A stretch of 64,000 nucleotides of DNA, from assembly GCA_947650285.1 (NCBI GenBank), contig CANTFL010000090.1:1054001-1118000 (forward strand), given 5' to 3'. Positions 57,421 to 64,000 of the stretch are shown in pieces. The DNA is from Hyaloperonospora brassicae. Lineage: Eukaryota > Oomycota > Peronosporomycetes > Peronosporales > Peronosporaceae. The notes under the pieces are model-generated. The model was not told the origin of the DNA, did no database searches, and was given only the letters and a program-made list of their open reading frames with translations. The stretch's first letter is position 1; every line of letters starts with the position of its first letter. A program made the translations under genes and the position numbers.

Positions 57421-58699
57421 AGCATTGTATATTGTCTTACTTTCGCGGAAATGGTCGCTACTGCTCCTTCTCTTCTAGTGCGACGTAGATGGCGAGGAAC
57501 GATGGTCTCATAAAGAGGTTGACGAGGAGGAGGACAATAAGCTACAGCTGGACGACGTCGAGCTCAAACAGCTGCGTGGTTGCAACTGACTGCCGCTTCC
57601 TGCGCTTCCTGGTTTGCGTCGAAGAGGATGAGAGTCATTGGCTGGAGTCAAAGGAAGAGGTTTGCAAGGCAGGCGGAGACGATAACCGCTTTGGGCTCAT
57701 AAAGAGTGCAGCCTTTGTCGCTGTAGGGCGTAGTTGACTAACAAGATCAACGTCCAACGTGATACCTGCTCTGCGCTCGACGTGTTCGGGAAAAGTCACC
57801 GGGCAGCTCAAGGAGCTCTCCGCTATCTGAGCATACTATGCGAAACACCCACAGCAATACTGCCATTCCGACAACGCATACCATCAATGACGACAGCATT
57901 TGATGCGCGTTTAATTGTGCGTAAACAGTCGACTTTCTATGACAATCTTGACCTGTACTGTTGTATCTCGTATCTTGGCAAGAACCAAAGACCGATGACT
58001 CAGCAGTGATACAAAGAGGTCGGTGGACGCCGCATTGGACAACCTATTAGAGGCAACAACATCACGGAGAACACCATACCAGAGGGAGCAGCTTCATAGT
58101 GATTCTACCTGCTCTGATCGACTGGTGTGTAAAAGCGACCACAGACCCACAGGTATCCCAATGCTGTGCGATCGCTTCCTCAATCACATATGGCGGGGCA
58201 GCTCTGCGCCATCGATCTGCGCGTTATGCGAAAAAGCCCTTCGCTCGCATCAGGACTTCATTTCCGCGTCACTCTTTCCTTCTTCCCTCCTCCTCATCGC
58301 GATGTGCTTTTGCCAGACACGTCTTTCCTGCCGTCGCGTCGGAGTCACAGTGCCCAACGTCCCCCTTTCTGTGACATGCTACACAGCCAGGCGAGTGAGC
58401 TAAGAGATGGTCGAGTGGAATACCACTCGTGGATTCTCCCTCCCTCTCTACGTTGTCTCCCACTCTGTTGCTGTTGCTTTCTCGGGCGGCTACAGTATTG
58501 TCACGTTCTGGAGCTCACTCGCTGAAAAAAGTGAATTGAGGCGGCCTCATGTTTCGGGTACGCAAAGCGCTTCACACGCAGATAGAAGCGCGAGCGACCC
58601 TCTGATGCTGTCGGTAGCCTCTCCATTGTGTCACGCAATTGATACCGTCAAGTGGTCAAACGTCATTGTCGTCCGCTTTAAATAGTATTGTGAGCGCTC
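57421..58699. other. overlapping short frames, no gene recognised
   Basis: Several 60-126-codon frames overlap in all phases. KINVQRDTCSALDVFGKSHR (from 57740) and RFLNHIWRGSSAPSICALCE (about 58170) look more protein-like, suggesting decayed coding DNA, but no family is recognised. Confidence 0.35.
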
Positions 58700-60110
58700 G
58701 AGTCACTAAAGGACGTTTGCTTGCGTACTGCGTCGCTGGAACTGACAACATCGAGCTTTCCGTACTGCTGCTACTGACCAGCGCATTCCACTCGAGTCAC
58801 TTGTCGACTCGTCGTCGTACGTCTCACTAGAAGCACAAACCCTCTCCTGCCTATACGTACGCTCCAGAATGCCATTCAACAACTGCGTGTAGAACGGGCG
58901 TTGGTGCAGATCTTGGAACGTCTCATGACTGTTGTGCGTGAAATGCAGCCTAAAAGCGCCAGTGCTCCGCGTAAACGATACGGTCGATGATTGATCGGTG
59001 GTCAGCATGTCCCCACCATCCAGTGCTTTTGCACGCACCTGGACGCGTAGGCCGCACCACGTGCATCGGCTGCATTGCTGCTCGAAACGTACTCAACGTC
59101 TGAAAGTGCGAGGGAAAGGTCATCACCCCCTACGTGATCGCAACGTCTTTTCAAGTCGCTAGAGCCTCATCCACAAGCTATAGCGACTTAACATACCTTG
59201 CGCAGCACAGCAATCCAGCTGCTTTAACCAAAGTCGTGACACTCGTACCGCCTATGGGTCTGCTGTAGACGCACGGTGTCCCTTTGCCCCTATCGCTTAC
59301 CACGCACGTCAGCGCGGCGATCAGCTGGCGCCAAGACGAGTCGTTTCGTCGGCGTTCCTCTGTCTGCATATGCTTGGAACAAAAAGACGCTGGGCATCGG
59401 CGTCGGGCCGTGCACAACCGTATGCTCTTCACATCAGGAAACCTTTAGTCGTTCGCCCTTCGTCACTAAGTCATTCAAATTGTGAAAGACTGAGCCTCGT
59501 TCGCATCAAGAGGGATCAATCATTAGGTGTCGTTCCTACTGTCGAAAGCCCTTGTTCCAGTCACTAGAACAGCAGTGATCTCCTTCGGTTCATTGCGTTC
59601 CAATATGCCGACTCGTTGAACCCCCGTCCGGTGCTCGACGTGACACCGATCAGCTCTACATCCCGATATGCGCCAGCTCGTGCTCCGCGTGCAGGCGCAC
59701 TTCGCACTCGATGCGCTGACGATCACTCTTGAACCTCAATGCCGTCGCCGAATGGCACCACAATCGAATTCCCACTTTGACTTGTCCATTCACGTGCAAA
59801 CGACTAGATAGACGGCCGTGAAGCCCTCTCCGATGCCTCCCAGAGACCCCAGCTCCACACATGACGACGGTAGCTCAACTCGACCAGAAAGTCGCGGGTG
59901 CCGCTGTACAACACTTCCAGACCCGGATACGCTCGGACAGCAACAGACGACACTGTGTCTATTGCGTGCGAGACGGCACCAAAGACGTGGTCGACTTCAG
60001 CGAGACAGATCACCGCAAGTTTGGTCGGATACGAAGTGAGCAGCTGTCCTTGCCCAGAGCAGCGGCATAGCGATATACTCAGCACACGTGCATCCCACAC
60101 TTTGACTCAG
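58700..60110 (-). pseudogene. degenerate protein-coding repeat, copy 2 (unrecognised)
   Basis: Co-linear with 1.0-2.35 kb. Minus-strand pieces include CSRCTWCGLRVQVRAKALDG, FTHNSHETFQDLHQRPFYTQ and LLNGILERTYRQERVC (59070-58840), and YPTKLAVICLAEVDHVFGAV (about 60000). The first has closely spaced Cys residues like a zinc ribbon. It is better preserved than copy 1 but still broken. Likely a transposon protein; family not identified. Confidence 0.5.
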
Positions 60111-61077
60111 AATATATGTAGTGCACGACCTCTAGCTCCATGACCTCGCCAGACCTTCGGTCAATCACAGGCCTATCCCATCAGTTCCTCGTGGCTGGCT
60201 GCTTCAACTCCCTGGTACACGATCTCCCTACAGACTGCAAGCTGCAGCTGTCTCGTACCCGTCGCTACTGATCGCTCATCAGCAAACAGCTTCGTCTTGC
60301 GACACGAGGTGGAATCCCAGTGGTTCACTGTCGAAGCTGCTGCGACGTAAAAAAGAAATAGCGCCTCCGAGAGATCGTCGAGACGGACCTGAAAGCCAAA
60401 CGTCTACACGAAGCGCGTGGAGTGCAACTTTGAGCACGGACTTTGTGCTGTTCGGAAGAGACTATCCACTGGACGTCGCAGGCCACTGAGATACCAATCT
60501 TCACCTAATTAAAGGACCGTCCGAGCTGACGAACGCTCAGTGCTCATCACAGACTTCGATTCGCGTGACGCCCCAAGAAATGCGCCACGTGCCGCACCGC
60601 AGCTGTTCGTCATCGCAGACGCTGCGGTCGAAACTGCGGTACTTTGTTGTCGAGTCCTTTATTTGACACCTGTGAGCGACACGTCGGCCAATGACTCACC
60701 AAAGAGCTCGTCGTCCTGCAGCAATCGATCGACTGGTTCGGAAAATCGTACGCAGCGGATATCGATGCATCGAACGGGCACAACGCCGTCGTCGGCTGTT
60801 TCGAACGGAGACATTGAGCTCGAGCAGCTGCTGACTGAGCGTGCGCATTGACAGGGCGATTGAGTGGTATGTACACCTCAAAGAGGTTCACCTAATTCGA
60901 CGGTGTTGAAAAGGAGCAACAGCGATCGAGGACCAGGTTGACAATATGGTCGAGAGAGTGTGTGGACGGCACGCCGCGTGTGGGACGTTGCGCGTGACAT
61001 GTTTCGTCATTTATCGGACAAGTGAGACTTTGGCGGTCGAATTGCACAGCGGGAGGAGGGATATTGTTTTATCACTA
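60111..61077. other. no gene recognised
   Basis: Short overlapping frames on both strands (for example 60540-60851 plus) without recognisable domains. Confidence 0.4.
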
Positions 61078-61608
61078 CAGTCACTCCTCTCTATAAGAGA
61101 CAACTTTCTGCCCAAGTTTTACAGCGTGTCTTATAAAAAGTCGCTTGTCGAGAATCTGAACGACAGAAGTTGCATGATGTTTTTAAAGCGAGACCCGCCG
61201 ATTATAATAAAATATAACTTTATTATACGATGCGAAGTTTCTCAAATCGAGCTGTTTCGCCCTAGCGTGCCAGTTCTTGCGAATAACCGACGACACCTTG
61301 TCGAAGTCTGGCTCTATAATTCGCGTGTCCTCATCTGAGCGTATGAAGTACGAACGCAAAAGCAGGCAGCACTTTAGTGTTTCTTTTGCACTGACAGGCG
61401 CTTGATCTTCGTCGCTTTCGACTTCCGCGGGCTCCACTTCTGCTTCAATCAGAGCTTCTTGTTCTTCGTGAATCTGCTCGTGGTCCTCGATTTCGACATA
61501 ATCATCCACGCTAACGATTACACCAACTTTTCAGACATATCATGAGATCGCAGCAGTCTTGTTGGAGGGCGAGGCTGGACTGGCGATAGTCGTTTTGTGC
61601 ACGCAAAT
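61078..61608 (-). mobile_element. pogo/Tigger-like remnant, 3' end
   Basis: Begins after a TA dinucleotide with CAGTCACTCCTCTCTATAAG, which has the CAGT...CTC..TATAA form of pogo/Tigger terminal repeats. Just inside, a minus-strand frame (61509-61183) ends an acidic domain (EAEVEPAEVESDEDQ) followed by SAKETLKCCLLLRSYFIRSD, the layout of the transposase C-terminus in this group. The 5' part is missing; the Ty3 LTR at 61609 cuts it off. Confidence 0.5.
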
Positions 61609-62080
61609 TGTAACGGGGTAAGCTTGTTACATAAAAAATTAATACGAAAGTATCAATTTTGAATATTATCTATTTTGATAATATTCAATCAACATCACTA
61701 GAGAAAAGCGAGGTTGTCGGAATATTACCTCTGAGGGTAATATCCGTGGATGGTTCCACTTCTTGGTTGATGTACACGGTGCATCAACCAATTTAACCAC
61801 CAATCGCTGCTGGACGCGCGTAATGGGTGGTGGACAGAAAACCCACATAGGAGACAGTAGCTTAATATAGTCAGATTAAGACGAAAGATGATTTAGTTGG
61901 GAAACATAACTATATCAAATAATAGTTCTACTTTTCCCTTGAGACAGAGCTTTCGGGTTCTGTATTGTCTTGGTATCGCTTTTTCACGCCACGTGTACGT
62001 GATGTCGGGCGTACGCACCCTTGTATTGTAATCAATACAAGGCCTTGCTCAATTATCTGAGCAAAGCGTGCCCCTCTACG
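61609..62080 (+). repeat. 5' LTR of the second Ty3 element (472 bp)
   Basis: Starts TGTAACGGGGTAAG and ends CCCCTCTACG, where CA has mutated to CG. It aligns with the solo LTRs at 17.6 and 53.3 kb. Hairpins AATATTATC...GATAATATT and CTTGTATTG...CAATACAAG are clear. Confidence 0.88.
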
Positions 62081-62223
62081 CCTAGTAGCACTTAATAAAT
62101 CTTCCGACGACCACCCACCTTATCCATCATGAACGTAAGGGGTGAGGAAGAGAGCTTTAACGCCACACGTGAAGGCCATTCCATAACCATTCGAGTGACC
62201 TCGAATGGGTCGCGGTAGGGCGA

Positions 62224-63280
62224 ATGAGCTCTACCGTGGGCGACATTGGCGTTATTGCTATGTTGGAATCTCTTGACAGGGACCAACAACATGCCTCTAT
62301 TGCCAGGTCCATTCAACATGAACTTGGCGCCGAACGGGAAAAATATGCCTTGCTTCACCAGCAAGGATCTCAATAGGCTGAGCAGTTGAGAGCATTCGGT
62401 GCTCAACAGACAGAGCTGTTGATACAGCATCAATTTAATGCTGCTGTGAGTGAGACGACATACACGCGTCGTTTCGAAACCCTGAAGATAGACATCTCTA
62501 ACTACAGGGGAGTAGAGGAAGACTTCCTGTTTAGATGGTTTGTCGAACTAGACATAGCCATAAAGAGACGTTGCATCGTCGACGACGAAATGCAAGTTGA
62601 ATTTGCCCATTCCACCTTGGCTGAACGCGCGAAGTCTTAAGCCTTAGGGCTCAAGATCCACAACCCATATTCATTTGGATCTGCAAGTCTCAGCTCAGAC
62701 AAACGTTTAAGCCGCCACGAGCCGAGATTCGGGCTCGTACTGAATTTTTAAGAAATATATATGGCGAACAGGATGGTCATGCTTACTCGCAGCACATACG
62801 ATTCCTCTCAATTTGCATAACTGCCAACTAGATAGATGAACACACGAAAATTATTGTGTTCAATCAGGGTCTACTTTGGGGGCCTGTCAAGACCCAACTG
62901 TTCCGTTTGGGAATGGAGACACTAGATCAAGCGATCTTAAAGGCGGAACAGGAGCCATTTAGTTTGAGACAGGCTCAAATTAATTTGACTACCTATTGTC
63001 AGCGAGACAACAGGAAAGCGGAGTTCCAGAACCAATGGACCTCTGTTATGTTGAAAACGAGAGAACTCGCTCTTTTAACAACAAGCTATTGCAGAGGAGC
63101 AATCGCTGTCAGAAGCCAGGTCACTAAACTGTTGAGTGTAGTGCCCCACGCGAAGTGTCTCGCGGCACTTTTAGAAATTGTCGATTGACTGCCAAGAAGG
63201 ACAGCAGCTATAGGTTCGTCGCTAATACGAAGTCGCAACAGCAAAGCGGACCATCAAAAAAATGGCCGGGGTACGTAGGG
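62224..63280 (+). pseudogene. gag of the second Ty3 element, broken
   Basis: Frame opens at 62224 (MSSTVGDIGVIAMLESLDRD). It has an in-frame TAG at 62374-62376 at the same codon as the first element, and TAA at 62638-62640 where the first has TGA. It then changes frame. The zinc knuckle is damaged: SNRCQKPGH*TVEC replaces the first Cys and inserts a stop. At the gag-protease junction there are seven As instead of six, so gag and protease are in one frame here. Confidence 0.85.
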
Positions 63281-64000
63281 GCGGAGCACCCTAATGATCT
63301 AGAAACATCAAGGGAATTTGATAATCTCTTGACGAAAGTTGCTCCAGACACACAATCATTGTGTGTCTCTGCACCTGGTGATGAGATATCACTCATCACC
63401 TCGAAGTCGCAAGTAAGAAAGATTTGTCACTCTGCGCCCTAATTGACTGCGGGGCGTCAAACAATTTTGCTAGCCGCCAGTCACTAGAGGCTGGAAGACT
63501 TAACTTCGTCGAGCGCGACATCCCTCAAACGAAAATGACGGTACTTCTAGCCACAGGCGCATCGATAACCGTGTAGTAGGTATAACCTGCACCTTAATAG
63601 GGCGAATAGTATAACGATGATTTTATCGTACTGGATCTGGATGACAAATTTGATTTCAATTTGGGATCGCCTTGGCTCAGGAGGTAAAATCCAAAAGGTG
63701 AGCTGGCAGCATCGATCCGCAAAGATGCATGCCACTCATTCATCCGATAGCCATCGAATGAACGTCATGGAGAGTCCACAAGCGTGTGGATGTACTGCTA
63801 GTGAGTGATATGGCCTCACTGTACGACTGCACAAGACCTCATTGTGGCTGATCACTACACTGGAGCAAGATTCCGGCGGCTGTGTTAGAACACAGGCAGA
63901 TCCGAAGGTCCACCACTCGAATAAGTCGAGTGGATTGGGGCATGGATGTATGCCTAGCGGGCAACATCGTAGAAAGAGGAAAAATGTTGCCATCAAAGGG
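63281..64000 (+). pseudogene. protease region of the second Ty3 element, broken
   Basis: Contains DNLLTKVAPDTQSLCVSAPG, then in shifted frames the retropepsin motif LIDCGASNNFA (near 63440-63470) and HRMNVMESPQACGCTASE. Several indels relative to the first element. The sequence ends within the linker. Confidence 0.8.

Larger units (their letters stand above)
61609..64000 (+). mobile_element. second Ty3/gypsy element, 5' part, runs off the window
   Basis: Plus-strand LTR (61609-62080), primer-site-like TAGTAGCACTT, degenerate gag and protease. Same family as the element at 43.3-51.4 kb but more decayed, with stops and frame changes. The window ends in the protease-RT linker (equivalent to about 49.0 kb of the first element). 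Confidence 0.9.

Noticed and set aside
57034..57425. Overlapping Pro/Gly/Phe-rich frames on both strands
   Set aside because: Homopolymer tract without protein-like composition; likely assembly error.

Overview
The window looks like nuclear DNA of an oomycete, most likely a downy mildew or Phytophthora-like plant pathogen. Three things point there. Two secreted proteins have the signal peptide / RxLR-position / EER layout of oomycete host-translocated effectors. An oomycete-type initiator-plus-FPR promoter lies upstream of one effector, and an initiator-like match lies upstream of the other. The transposon load is typical of these genomes (Ty3/gypsy chromovirus, MULE with FAR1-like transposase, DDE/pogo-type elements, tRNA-derived SINE). 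The species cannot be named from sequence alone. Only two genes look intact, both effectors; almost everything else is mobile DNA or AT-rich DNA without visible genes.

Layout. 0-4.4 kb: decayed repeats (hairpin-rich fragment, 45-bp tandem repeat, degenerate protein-coding repeat with a relative at 58.7-60.1 kb, LTR-like repeat with a second copy at 29.9 kb). 4.4-7.0 kb: effector gene 1 (5754-6998, +) with its upstream region. 7-41 kb: AT-rich desert holding a possible decayed secreted-protein gene, a ~550-bp CTAT microsatellite, a solo LTR, a complete but broken MULE with ~197-bp TIRs and a 9-bp target duplication, a piece of mitochondrial-type large-subunit rRNA, a DDE transposase pseudogene with a 58-nt poly-G run, and a SINE with a perfect 15-bp target duplication. 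43.3-51.4 kb: a Ty3/gypsy chromovirus on the minus strand (413-bp LTRs, gag, protease, RT/RNase H, integrase, chromodomain), with many frame breaks. 51.6-53.3 kb: an inverted copy of 4.38-6.07 kb carrying a frameshifted, truncated copy of effector 1. 53.3-53.8 kb: solo LTR. 55.0-56.2 kb: effector gene 2 (RLLR/EER) and its promoter. 57.1-57.4 kb: a G/C homopolymer tract, probably an assembly fault. 58.7-61.6 kb: degenerate repeat and a pogo-like remnant. 61.6-64.0 kb: the 5' part of a second Ty3 element on the plus strand, running off the window.

The most unusual observations concern the Ty3 element. Its LTRs and coding DNA are tiled by short, mostly perfect inverted repeats, about one per 40-50 bp. 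Opposite its 3' end the other strand appears to carry a separate gene: an initiator just inside the LTR, an N-terminal region rich in Ser/Asp, a Cys/Trp-containing middle and a long charged coiled coil. This gene overlaps the chromodomain region tail-to-tail. The gag-pol junction also has a candidate -1 slippery site.

The two effectors share the position of their RxLR/RLWQ and EER motifs and the sequence upstream of their start codons, so they are probably paralogues. One has since been copied in inverted orientation 47 kb away.
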